In this document: piece by piece, positions 55,970-64,000 of the stretch
Numbering within the stretch: the first letter of the stretch is position 1
How the letters are laid out: each line of letters opens with the position of its first letter
NCBI RefSeq assembly: GCF_038096165.1
Contig: NZ_CP151076.1
Span: forward strand, 62,001-126,000
Direction of reading: 5' to 3'
DNA: 64,000 nt
DNA from: Pseudomonas sp. G.S.17
GTDB taxonomy: Bacteria > Pseudomonadota > Gammaproteobacteria > Pseudomonadales > Pseudomonadaceae
The notes under the pieces: model-generated
The model's input: the letters and a program-made list of their open reading frames with translations, nothing else
Database searches by the model: none
What the model was told of the DNA's origin: nothing
Translations under genes and position numbers: made by a program

Positions 55970-57055
55970 ATGACTATCAGCGACGCGCTGCACCGTTTGT
56001 TACTGGATAACCTGACCACTGCCACCATTCTGCTCAATGCCGACTTGCGCCTTGAGTACATGAACCCCGCAGCGGAAATGCTGCTGGCCATCAGCGGTCA
56101 ACGCAGCCATGGGCAATTCATCAGTGAATTGTTCACCGAATCGGCAGAAGCCTTGAGCTCGCTGCGTCAGGCCGTGGAGCAAGCGCACCCGTTCACCAAG
56201 CGCGAGGCGATGCTGACTGCACTCACGGGTCAGACATTGACGGTTGATTACGCGGTCACGCCGATCCTCAGCCAGGGCGAAACCATGCTGCTGCTGGAAG
56301 TCCATCCTCGTGACCGCCTGCTGCGCATCACCAAGGAAGAGGCTCAGCTGTCCAAGCAGGAAACCACCAAGATGCTGGTGCGTGGCCTGGCCCATGAAAT
56401 CAAGAATCCATTGGGCGGGATTCGTGGCGCGGCCCAGTTACTGGCCCGCGAGCTGCCCGAAGAAAGCCTCAAGGATTACACCAACGTCATTATCGAAGAA
56501 GCCGACCGCCTGCGTAATCTGGTGGATCGCATGCTGGGCTCGAACAAACTGCCTTCGCTGGCGATGACCAACGTGCATGAAGTGCTGGAGCGCGTCTGCA
56601 GTCTGGTCGACGCGGAAAGCCAGGGTTGCATCACTTTGGTGCGCGACTATGATCCAAGTATTCCCGACGTATTGATCGACCGTGAACAGATGATTCAGGC
56701 CGTGCTCAATATCGTGCGCAACGCGATGCAGGCCATCAGCGGGCAGAACGAGCTGCGCCTGGGCCGCATCAGTCTGCGCACCCGCGCCATGCGTCAATTC
56801 ACCATCGGTCATGTTCGTCATCGGCTGGTGGCCAAGATTGAAATCATCGACAACGGCCCCGGTATTCCGGCCGAGCTTCAGGAAACCATTTTCTACCCGA
56901 TGGTCAGCGGCCGTCCCGACGGCACCGGGCTCGGACTTGCCATTACCCAGAACATAATTAGTCAGCACCAAGGACTGATCGAGTGTGACAGCCATCCTGG
57001 CCACACCACGTTTTCGATCTTCCTGCCGCTGGAACAAGGAGCAGCTTCGACATGA
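55970..57055 (+). CDS. glnL: Nitrogen regulation sensor kinase NtrB
   Basis: 361 residues from MTISDALHRLLLDNL. N-terminal PAS domain (about 10-115), H-box GLAHEIKNPLGGIRG with His142, ATPase boxes IVRNAMQAI, DNGPGIP and GRPDGTGLGLAI. Phosphorylates NtrC under nitrogen limitation and is switched by PII. Soluble. The stop overlaps the ntrC start by 4 bases. Confidence 0.96.
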   Translation: MTISDALHRLLLDNLTTATILLNADLRLEYMNPAAEMLLAISGQRSHGQFISELFTESAEALSSLRQAVEQAHPFTKREAMLTALTGQTLTVDYAVTPILSQGETMLLLEVHPRDRLLRITKEEAQLSKQETTKMLVRGLAHEIKNPLGGIRGAAQLLARELPEESLKDYTNVIIEEADRLRNLVDRMLGSNKLPSLAMTNVHEVLERVCSLVDAESQGCITLVRDYDPSIPDVLIDREQMIQAVLNIVRNAMQAISGQNELRLGRISLRTRAMRQFTIGHVRHRLVAKIEIIDNGPGIPAELQETIFYPMVSGRPDGTGLGLAITQNIISQHQGLIECDSHPGHTTFSIFLPLEQGAAST

Positions 57056-58488
57056 GCCGTAGTGAAACTGTCTGGATCGTCGACGACGATCGTTCCATCC
57101 GTTGGGTATTGGAAAAGGCCTTGCAACAGGAAGGCATGACCACGCAAAGCTTCGACAGCGCCGACGGCGTGATGAGCCGCCTGGCCCGTCAGCAACCGGA
57201 CGTCATCATTTCCGATATCCGCATGCCCGGCGCCAGTGGTCTGGATCTGCTGGCGCGGATTCGCGAACAGCACCCGCGCTTGCCTGTCATCATCATGACC
57301 GCCCACTCCGACCTCGATAGCGCCGTGGCGTCCTATCAAGGTGGTGCGTTCGAGTACTTACCCAAGCCATTTGACGTCGATGAAGCGGTGTCTCTGGTCA
57401 AGCGCGCCAACCAGCATGCCCAGGAACAGCAAGGCATAAACGTTGCACCGACCCTGACGCGCACTCCGGAAATCATTGGCGAAGCGCCAGCGATGCAGGA
57501 AGTGTTTCGCGCCATTGGCCGCTTGAGCCACTCGAACATCACCGTGTTGATCAATGGCGAATCGGGTACCGGCAAAGAGCTGGTTGCCCACGCCTTGCAC
57601 CGCCACAGCCCGCGTTCGGCTTCGCCGTTCATTGCCTTGAACATGGCGGCGATTCCTAAAGACTTGATGGAATCCGAACTGTTTGGCCACGAGAAAGGCG
57701 CATTTACCGGCGCGGCCAACCTGCGTCGCGGCCGTTTCGAGCAAGCCGATGGCGGCACGCTGTTCCTCGATGAGATCGGCGACATGCCAGCCGACACCCA
57801 AACGCGCTTGCTGCGGGTTCTGGCGGATGGCGAGTTCTATCGTGTTGGCGGTCATACGCCAGTCAAGGTCGACGTACGAATCATCGCCGCGACTCACCAG
57901 AATCTGGAAACCCTGGTGCAAGCGGGCAAATTCCGTGAAGACTTGTTCCACCGTCTGAACGTGATCCGCATTCACATCCCGCGCATGTCCGACCGTCGCG
58001 AAGACATTCCCACGCTGGCCAAGCACTTCCTGAGTCGTGCCGCCCAGGAACTGGCAGTCGAGCCGAAACTGCTAAAGCCGGAAACCGAGGAATACCTCAA
58101 GCATCTGCCATGGCCGGGTAACGTTCGTCAGCTGGAAAACACCTGCCGCTGGATTACCGTCATGGCATCCGGCCGTGAAGTGCACATCAGCGACTTGCCG
58201 CCTGAACTGCTGAGCCTGCCGCAAGACGCCGCGCCCGTCACCAACTGGGAACAAGCGCTGCGTCAATGGGCCGACCAGGCACTGGCTCGCGGCCAGTCCA
58301 GCCTGCTCGACAGCGCCGTGCCGACCTTCGAACGCATCATGATCGAAACCGCCCTCAAGCACACCGCCGGTCGCCGTCGCGACGCCGCCGTGCTGCTGGG
58401 CTGGGGCCGCAACACCTTGACTCGCAAGATCAAGGAACTGGGCATGAAGATCGATGGCGGGGATGACGACGAGGGTGATGAGGGCTGA
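57052..58488 (+). CDS. glnG: Nitrogen regulation response regulator NtrC
   Basis: 478 residues. Receiver domain with VDDDR and Asp55 (VIISDIRMPG), AAA+ domain with Walker A NGESGTGKELVAHALH, sigma-54 contact loop GAFTGA, and a C-terminal Fis-type helix-turn-helix (GRRRDAAVLLGWGRNTLTRKIKEL). Activates sigma-54 promoters such as that of glnA. Translationally coupled to ntrB. Confidence 0.97.
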   Translation: MSRSETVWIVDDDRSIRWVLEKALQQEGMTTQSFDSADGVMSRLARQQPDVIISDIRMPGASGLDLLARIREQHPRLPVIIMTAHSDLDSAVASYQGGAFEYLPKPFDVDEAVSLVKRANQHAQEQQGINVAPTLTRTPEIIGEAPAMQEVFRAIGRLSHSNITVLINGESGTGKELVAHALHRHSPRSASPFIALNMAAIPKDLMESELFGHEKGAFTGAANLRRGRFEQADGGTLFLDEIGDMPADTQTRLLRVLADGEFYRVGGHTPVKVDVRIIAATHQNLETLVQAGKFREDLFHRLNVIRIHIPRMSDRREDIPTLAKHFLSRAAQELAVEPKLLKPETEEYLKHLPWPGNVRQLENTCRWITVMASGREVHISDLPPELLSLPQDAAPVTNWEQALRQWADQALARGQSSLLDSAVPTFERIMIETALKHTAGRRRDAAVLLGWGRNTLTRKIKELGMKIDGGDDDEGDEG

Positions 58489-58510
58489 TCAAAAGCCGAT
58501 GAAGGCCTGC

Positions 58511-58612
58511 TGTAGGACCGGCTTTAGCCGGGAGGGCAATTGATGCTCTCGCGACTGTAGGACCGGCTTTAGCCGGGAGGGCAATTGACGCTCTCGCTAA
58601 AGTCGCTCCTAC
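58511..58612. repeat. Tandem REP elements after ntrC
   Basis: Two direct copies of TGTAGGACCGGCTTTAGCCGG-GAGGGCAATTGA-GCTCTCGC (from 58511 and 58556), the second closed by an inverted arm ending CTCCTAC. Located between convergent ntrC and betT. Confidence 0.88.
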
Positions 58613-58626
58613 GGCGGATTCGCTGC

Positions 58627-60621
58627 TTATCGCACCAAATGCAAAAACTGCATATGACGTTCGTACTGGTCAAGAATGTCGTTGATGACCTGCTCCTTGG
58701 TGTAACCCACCAGATCGTAATCCTGGCTGCCTTCACTCAAGTGAACCTCGGCGCGATAGTAGCGACGATTATTCAGCTGCTTGGAACCCATGCCACCGCG
58801 CGCGAACGACGGGGTGAAGAAGCCCTTCATCATCACCTGATAAATGAACGGTCGTTCTTCGCCGTGGCCGATTTCCAGACTCACGCTGTCGTTGGCCGGA
58901 TCAGGCTGAGCAACCACATTCAGGCCCTTCTCGGCGAACACGTTGGTCACGTCCTCGATGGCCGGACGCACCGTCTGCTCAAGAAAGCGATACACCTCGT
59001 CCCGTGACGGGTAATGCACCGCCTGACTCAGGCGCTGACGCCAGCCGCCGCGTCGCGCACCGGATGCCGGAGCCAGCGAATACAGCTGGGCAATCTGTCG
59101 CTGGGACTCCATGAAGAACGCTTTGTGCAGCCCCCACATCATCAGCAACAGAATCAGCGAGAACGGCAGCGAAGTCAGCACCACCGCAGATTTCAGCGCA
59201 TCGATACTGCCTGAGAACAACAGGCCGCTGGTAATCAGCGCCGTCGCGACGCCCCAGAAAACCCGCAGCCATTTCGGACCGTCTTCATCAGGATTGCCGC
59301 CTTTGGCCGACAAGGTTGAGAGCACCACCGTGCCCGAATCTGCCGAGGTCACGAAGAACACGAAACTGATGAACACCGTCACCGCGATGACAGTTTTGCT
59401 CCACGGGTAGGTTTCCAGCAGCAGATACAGGGTCATCGACGGGTCATCGATCGCCGATTGCCCCAAGGCAACCATGCCGTGATTGATCACCTGATCGATA
59501 GCGCTGTTGCCGAAAATCGACATCCACGCCAAGGTGAAGCCCAGCGGAATCAGCAGTACGCCGAAGACGAATTCACGAATGGTCCGGCCACGGGAAATAC
59601 GCGCGATGAACAAGCCCACAAACGGCGACCAGGCAATCCACCAGGCCCAGTAGAACACTGTCCAGCCGCCCAGCCAGTCACTCGGCTTGTTATAGGCGTA
59701 GACATCGAAACTCTTGGTCGGCAGCGCGCCCAGATAATCCCCGATGTTCTGCACCAGGGTATTCAGCAAATGCTGCGTTGGCCCGGCAAACAGCACAAAC
59801 AGCAGCAGCGCGCAGGCCAGCAACATGTTGATGTCGGACATGACGCGCACGCCCTTATCGACACCGGCAATCGCCACCAGAATCGCCGCGCCCATCATCA
59901 GCGTGATCAACCCGACCTGAATCCATTGGGTATGCGGCACGTCGAACAGATAATCCAGGCCAGAGTTCAGGTGCAACACGCCAAAGCCCATATCGGCACC
60001 GAGGCCGAAGATGGTTGCAATGATGCCGAAGCCATCCACCGCATAGCCGATGGGTCCATTGATGCGCTTGCCGATCAGCGGATACAGCGCCGAACGCAGG
60101 GCCAGCGGCAAATTATGCCGATATGCGAAATACGCCAGCGCCATGCCGACGAAGGCGAACACACCCCAGCCATGCAGACCCCAGTGCAGAAACAGCAACT
60201 GCATCGCCTGCCGCGCCGACTCAGTCGTCCCGCCTTCGCCTTGCGGCGGTTGCAGCATGTGCGTCAGCGGTTCGGAAACACAGAAGAAGAACAGCGTGAT
60301 GCTGATCCCGGCGGCGAACAACATCCCGGCCCAGGACAGATAACTGAACTCGGGCTCGTCGTGGTCGGCACCGAGCTTGATCTTGCCGTAGCCAGACAAG
60401 GCGGTGACCACCACGAAGACCAGATACAAAGTCATCGCCAGCATGTAGTACCAGCCGACCGTATTGGCCGCCCAGTTCTGTGCCGCCTGTAACCATTGGC
60501 CGGCAGCCTCAGGAAACGCGATAACAACCACGCCGAAAATCAGAATAAAAGACGCCGCGAAATAAAATACCGGCGGATTCATACGGACCGAACCGCTGGA
60601 TTGCGTAGCAGAAGTGCTCAT
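58627..60621 (-). CDS. betT: BCCT family choline transporter BetT
   Basis: 664 residues. Twelve membrane helices (about 15-510), with the BCCT tryptophan-rich segment FYWAWWIAWSPFVGLFIARISRGRTIREF, followed by a long cytoplasmic C-terminal domain (about 150 residues) typical of BetT. Sodium- or proton-coupled choline uptake for glycine betaine. Single gene with a BetI-like operator upstream. Confidence 0.93.
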   Translation of the reverse strand: MSTSATQSSGSVRMNPPVFYFAASFILIFGVVVIAFPEAAGQWLQAAQNWAANTVGWYYMLAMTLYLVFVVVTALSGYGKIKLGADHDEPEFSYLSWAGMLFAAGISITLFFFCVSEPLTHMLQPPQGEGGTTESARQAMQLLFLHWGLHGWGVFAFVGMALAYFAYRHNLPLALRSALYPLIGKRINGPIGYAVDGFGIIATIFGLGADMGFGVLHLNSGLDYLFDVPHTQWIQVGLITLMMGAAILVAIAGVDKGVRVMSDINMLLACALLLFVLFAGPTQHLLNTLVQNIGDYLGALPTKSFDVYAYNKPSDWLGGWTVFYWAWWIAWSPFVGLFIARISRGRTIREFVFGVLLIPLGFTLAWMSIFGNSAIDQVINHGMVALGQSAIDDPSMTLYLLLETYPWSKTVIAVTVFISFVFFVTSADSGTVVLSTLSAKGGNPDEDGPKWLRVFWGVATALITSGLLFSGSIDALKSAVVLTSLPFSLILLLMMWGLHKAFFMESQRQIAQLYSLAPASGARRGGWRQRLSQAVHYPSRDEVYRFLEQTVRPAIEDVTNVFAEKGLNVVAQPDPANDSVSLEIGHGEERPFIYQVMMKGFFTPSFARGGMGSKQLNNRRYYRAEVHLSEGSQDYDLVGYTKEQVINDILDQYERHMQFLHLVR

Positions 60622-60718
60622 GAAAACTGCACCTTCAAATGAAGGAAAACAGCAGCAAAAAACGGGTTCAGCAAGGGTAAGCCTCCTGTTGTAAGCGGGC
60701 AGCGAACCACCGATTTAT

Positions 60719-60736
60719 ATTGAACGAGCGTTCAAT
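60719..60736. promoter_or_regulatory. BetI-like TetR-type operator
   Basis: ATTGAACGAGCGTTCAAT: perfect 8-base arms around AG, about 98 bases upstream of the betT start. Choline-responsive BetI (TetR family) operators are of this GAACG/CGTTC type. No betI gene in the window, so the regulator would act in trans. Confidence 0.6.
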
Positions 60737-60855
60737 TAAAACACGAAAGCACCCGCAGGGACTAATCGCAGGCCGATGGAGACCAGCTCAAGGGAGGTTA
60801 TGACGCCGGGTTTAGGGGGTTCGTTCCCTGCCAAAAAATCGGTTGATGAATCGAT

Positions 60856-61581
60856 TCAGTAGAACCACTTCCATTCCTCCTCGCGAAATTCGGCGTTGGG
60901 CATCAGGATTTTTAAAAGTGCTGCAACTTCGTCGATTTTGCGTTTTTCGACGTGGATTTCGAAGCCGGCCATGGTGTTGTTCAGGTAGCTGGGGACGATC
61001 ATCTTTCTTTTTCGGTCGATAAAGACAAGGTCGTAGCGTGACCATTTTTTGGTGCGTTGCCTGACCGGATTTTCGAACGTCATCAGTTTTGAAGAAGCCG
61101 CAAACGCCATCGCACCAGGGCCGGCGAGCATCCAGATAAAGCTAGGTTCCATGGCAATCATCGTAAGAACCGCGACAAAGAAGGTGATTGCGATGCCTTT
61201 GAAAATGTATGGCGTAAAGCTTGCGTAGTCCTGCCAATCTTCAACATGCGCGCCGTCTTCGGTCAGGATGTAGCTATATATCGTTTTTTTTCTGGCAACT
61301 ACTAACCAGAGAAAAAGTAGCAGCAACATGGGAAATGCACTTTGGCTAGCGATGAAATTGCCTTCTGCCTCATCTTCATAAAATAGTAGTCCTGCAAGGA
61401 AAAAGCCAACTGGTATAGATGTCATCATTCCTAGAGCTATATCAATCATTCGCATTGGATGCGGATGCGCCTTGACCATCCAACCCGTAATTTCCGCACC
61501 TTCAAGAGCTTCGCGAGTCAGCACTTTCGACGTGCTATCAGTTGCGAGCCTAACTTCATCAACATTCTCACTGTCACTCAT
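60856..61581 (-). CDS. Unrecognised membrane protein, paralogue 1
   Basis: 241 residues from MSDSENVDEVRL with ribosome site GAGGGG. Acidic N-terminus, motif WMVKAHPHPMRMIDIALGM at about 33, two hydrophobic segments (about 45-65 and 85-105), a beta pair YSYILTEDGAHVEDW, then FKGIAITFFVAVLTMIAMEP (helices 3-4), and a soluble basic-to-acidic tail ending NAEFREEEWKWFY. Its last about 155 residues are nearly identical to paralogue 3. May correspond to a DUF family found beside secretion-effector genes (possibly DUF6708; unverified). Confidence 0.75.
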   Translation of the reverse strand: MSDSENVDEVRLATDSTSKVLTREALEGAEITGWMVKAHPHPMRMIDIALGMMTSIPVGFFLAGLLFYEDEAEGNFIASQSAFPMLLLLFLWLVVARKKTIYSYILTEDGAHVEDWQDYASFTPYIFKGIAITFFVAVLTMIAMEPSFIWMLAGPGAMAFAASSKLMTFENPVRQRTKKWSRYDLVFIDRKRKMIVPSYLNNTMAGFEIHVEKRKIDEVAALLKILMPNAEFREEEWKWFY

Positions 61582-62313
61582 AACAACGCCCCTCTTCATA
61601 ATCCACATCCGACGGTGCGTAAAATTTCGCGAGCGCAAGAAATTCGTCAAGCCGGTCTTTTGGAAGAAAAGTTTGAAAATAAAGATAGTTTTCTTCAAAG
61701 GGAATATCGGGATCATAGCGCCGCTGAAGAACAATAAGTCCTCTCTTTCTATCGACGAGTATGAGGTGAGGTCTATCCCACTTAAAACTGCTGTGGCTGA
61801 TTTCATTTTCCCAATTCAGCCACTCCCTTGCTGCAGCGACGGCAATTCCTGCGGGCCCGGCGAGGGCCCAAATGAAAAAGGGGTCCAGAGCGATCAATGT
61901 CAGGACGACAACAAAAGACAAGACGGCAATACCCTTGAAAGCATGACCTGTATATTTTGAGTGATCTAACCAATACTCAACATCGCCACCGTTTTTGGTA
62001 ATGCGATAATTGAAAACTGTTTTTTTTCTTGCGCCTATATAAGAATATACTAAAAGCAAAGAAATAAAACACAGGATCCAGTTGTGTTCTCTCGGAAAAT
62101 TTCGCTTTCATGAAACTGTCCATATAGATAAAGCATACCTACCATAACTCCGAATGTACCGAACATAGCATCAACGGGAAATACGAGATGGGGGTGAGCT
62201 TTGATTCTCCACGCCATAACCTCTGCTCCTTGAAAGAGCTCAACATCGGCCAACTGAGGGTCATTTTCTGATGGCTCTGGTTGAAGAACTGCGCCACTAT
62301 CATCGCTCGCCAT
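61574..62313 (-). pseudogene. Unrecognised membrane protein, paralogue 2, frameshifted
   Basis: Two overlapping frames reconstruct one member of the same family. The first (62050-62313, from MASDDSGAVLQPEPSEN) holds the KAHPHLVFPVDAMFG motif and helix 1, and the second (61574-62059) holds YIGARKKTVFNYRI, YWLDHSKYTGHAFKGIAVL and the tail. A single lost base near 62050-62060, in an A/T-rich run, breaks the gene. It could be a true mutation or a sequencing error. Confidence 0.8.
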
Positions 62314-62351
62314 AGTTTATTTCCTTATGACGAGATCAAACTGAGCGTCAA

Positions 62352-63071
62352 TCACCACTTCCACTGCTCCTCGCGAAACTCGGCGTTGGGTATGAGGGTT
62401 TTCAGAAGGGCGACGACTTCGTCGATTTTGCGTTTTTCGACGTGGATTTCGAAGCCGGCCATTGCGTTGTTCTGGTAGCTGGTGACGATCATTTTTCTTT
62501 TTCGGTCAATAAAAACAAGGTCGTAGCGTGACCATTTTTTGGTGCGTTGCCTGACCGGATTTTCGAACGTCATCAGTTTTGAAGAAGCCGCAAACGCCAT
62601 CGCACCAGGGCCGGCGAGCATCCATATGAAGCTTGGCTCCATGGCGATCATTGTCAGGACCGCGACAAAAAAGGTGATTGCGATACCTTTGAAAATGTAT
62701 GGTGTAAAACTTGCGTAGTCTTGCCAATCTTCAACATGCGCGCCGTCTTCGGTCAGGATGTAGCTATATATCGTTTTTTTTCTGGCGATTACTAGCCAGA
62801 AAAAAAGCAGCAAGATTAGAACAAAAATACATGAGCCCTGATAAAGCCCCCTGCTACTTTCCTCCCCATAAGCATTTATATAGGCATAAAAGCCAATAGG
62901 AACAAGACAAAATGCCCCAAAGACTTGGTCGACCAGTCTCATTGGATACGGATGAGCCTTGATTGTCCATTCAGTGATTTTCGCACCGTTAAGGTTTTCG
63001 CGAGTTATCAGTTCTGATTTGCTCTCATTTGCGTTGAGACTAACCTCATCAGCGTTCTCGCTGTCACTCAT
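62352..63071 (-). CDS. Unrecognised membrane protein, paralogue 3
   Basis: 239 residues from MSDSENADEVSL. The N-terminal about 80 residues differ from paralogue 1 (WTIKAHPYPMRLVDQVFGAF). From ARKKTIYSYILTEDGAHVEDW to the end the two differ at only a handful of positions, which points to recent recombination. The stop falls two residues earlier than in paralogue 1 (EEQWKW). Same four-helix plus soluble tail architecture. Confidence 0.75.
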   Translation of the reverse strand: MSDSENADEVSLNANESKSELITRENLNGAKITEWTIKAHPYPMRLVDQVFGAFCLVPIGFYAYINAYGEESSRGLYQGSCIFVLILLLFFWLVIARKKTIYSYILTEDGAHVEDWQDYASFTPYIFKGIAITFFVAVLTMIAMEPSFIWMLAGPGAMAFAASSKLMTFENPVRQRTKKWSRYDLVFIDRKRKMIVTSYQNNAMAGFEIHVEKRKIDEVVALLKTLIPNAEFREEQWKW

Positions 63072-63089
63072 AGCAACGCCCCTCTTTCG

Positions 63090-63175
63090 TTTTTGGTTGG
63101 TAAAGGCAAGGCCATAGCGCGACCATTTTGGGCACGTTGTTCGACCGGATTATCAAAGTAGGAATTCCTGCGACA
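63090..63175 (-). pseudogene. Decayed fragment of a paralogue between copies 3 and 4
   Basis: Bases matching the tail region of the family (GGCCATAGCGCGACCATTTT, then GACCGGATTATC) occur without the rest of the gene. They resemble 61027-61080 and 62517-62570. A former extra copy seems to have been lost. Confidence 0.6.
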
Positions 63176-63268
63176 GATAATCGCGGGGCGCTCAAGGCTA
63201 GCTCAAAGGATTTTATGGCGCCGGGTTTAGAGGGTCGGTCCCTGCTGACAAGGTGTTGGATGCACAAT

Positions 63269-63991
63269 TTAGTAAAACCACTCCCATTCCTCCTCGCGAA
63301 ACTCGGCGTCGGGCATGAGAGTTTTCAAAAGGGCGACGACTTCGTCGATTTTGCGTTTTTCGACATGCATTTCAAAGCCGGCCATGGTGTCGTTTTGGTA
63401 GCTTGGGACGACTATTTTCCTTTTTCGATCGATGAAAACCAGGTCGTAGCGCGACCATGTCGTAGAGTGATGTTCGATCTGGTTTTCGAACGTCATTAGT
63501 TTTGAGCACGCCGCTAGCCCTATTGCACCGGGACCGGCCAACATCCATATGAAACTGGGGTCAATCAAGATCATTGTCAGGACCGCGACAGAGAAAATAA
63601 TCGCGATGCCTTTAAAGATGTGCCCAGTGTATTTTGAGTAGTCAAGCCAGCGTTCAACTTTTCCACCGCTTTCAGAAATAATATAGTTGAACACTGTTTT
63701 TCTTCTGAAATCTTTAAAAAAATAGAGCAAAGTCAAATACCCGAAAATGCTCATCACCGTTATAATTTCTTTTATACTTTCGTCTTCATTAAGAGCTCCA
63801 AAAAAATAAAAAATAGTATTCATTGAGCCCATAAATCCGAACATGATATCGACCGGGTATATTGGATAAGGGTGCGCTTTAATCTTCCAGCTCATCATGT
63901 CTGGCTCCAGGAGTGACTCATTTCCAAGTAACTGGTGCTCGTCTACTTTAGGCTCAACTTGATAGCCTGCCTCATCATCATTAGTGACCAT
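63269..63991 (-). CDS. Unrecognised membrane protein, paralogue 4
   Basis: 240 residues from MVTNDDEAGYQVEPK. WKIKAHPYPIYPVDIMFGF motif, helices as in the other copies, WLDYSKYTGHIFKGIAIIF as in paralogue 2, and a tail RYDLVFIDRKRKIVVPSY...NAEFREEEW-like as in paralogues 1 and 3 (here DAEFREEEWEWFY). It thus combines features of both subtypes. Upstream sequence, probably including the operon promoter and any partner gene, is beyond the window. Confidence 0.75.
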   Translation of the reverse strand: MVTNDDEAGYQVEPKVDEHQLLGNESLLEPDMMSWKIKAHPYPIYPVDIMFGFMGSMNTIFYFFGALNEDESIKEIITVMSIFGYLTLLYFFKDFRRKTVFNYIISESGGKVERWLDYSKYTGHIFKGIAIIFSVAVLTMILIDPSFIWMLAGPGAIGLAACSKLMTFENQIEHHSTTWSRYDLVFIDRKRKIVVPSYQNDTMAGFEMHVEKRKIDEVVALLKTLMPDAEFREEEWEWFY

Positions 63992-64000
63992 TGGTTAGTT

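Noticed and set aside
58489..58626. NrsZ-like nitrogen-regulated small RNA downstream of ntrC
   Set aside because: The only structure in this short spacer is two REP copies; no separate promoter or NrsZ-type hairpin array was seen.
63064..63267. 67-codon reverse frame between paralogues 3 and 4
   Set aside because: Mostly off-frame family relict and spacer; kept only as a decayed fragment.

Overview
The window is a chromosomal segment of a fluorescent-group Pseudomonas. Evidence for this is the alginate/LytTR regulator pair algR-algZ next to hemCDXY and argH, rsd/algQ, a KPAA-repeat AlgP, pyrE divergent from crc, class I adenylate cyclase, typA-thiI-glnA-ntrBC, pchP and a BCCT choline transporter, plus many Pseudomonas-type REP palindromes (GTAGGA..CCGGCTTTAGCCGG). 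No rRNA, tRNA or CRISPR array was seen.

Layout. 1-8.4 kb: 3' part of algC, argB, a large toxin-like gene with a ParB-like tail, a DUF4124 protein, pyrE and crc. 8.4-10.5 kb: an IS110-family element inside a REP palindrome, with a second partial copy nested at its end. 10.5-30.2 kb: core block with LysE transporter, MscS-like channel, ABC-F ATPase, algP, FKBP, rsd/algQ, dsbB, hemYXDC, algR-algZ, argH, GST and cyaA. 30.2-33.8 kb: an AT-richer accessory island holding a 48-residue peptide gene, a hairpin, a GRDP-like protein and a MATE-like exporter, followed by an IS630 element. 34.1-36.0 kb: ilvD. 36.1-40.4 kb: a second accessory island with a heptanucleotide repeat tract, an S-type pyocin-like HNH DNase and its immunity gene, a coiled-coil protein, and Tad-locus remnants (DUF3613, TPR fragment). 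A 61-bp direct repeat flanks the bacteriocin genes. 40.4-60.6 kb: pchP, folA, DUF2868/DUF3482 pair, YkgJ protein, typA, thiI, glnA, a group II intron sitting on the glnA terminator, chorismate mutase, cupin lipoprotein, two DUF4124 proteins, ntrBC and betT. 60.8-64 kb: four tandem paralogues of an unrecognised membrane protein (one frameshifted), AT-rich and running off the right edge.

How the genes work together. Core functions are haem synthesis (hemCDXY), arginine synthesis (argB, argH), alginate/virulence regulation (algC, algP, algQ, algR, algZ), nitrogen control (glnA with a sigma-54 promoter, and ntrBC), carbon control (crc, cyaA) and choline use (pchP, betT with a BetI-like operator). 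Competition functions are the ParB-tailed toxin-like gene, the DNase bacteriocin with immunity, and possibly the paralogue array.

The best candidate for an undescribed system is the 30.6-32.6 kb cassette: a short peptide ending in a Cys/Gly-rich tail, a strong intergenic hairpin without a U-tract, a WHHH-motif GRDP-like protein and a translationally coupled MATE-like exporter. This is the layout of a secreted modified-peptide (RiPP-like) locus, but the function is inference.
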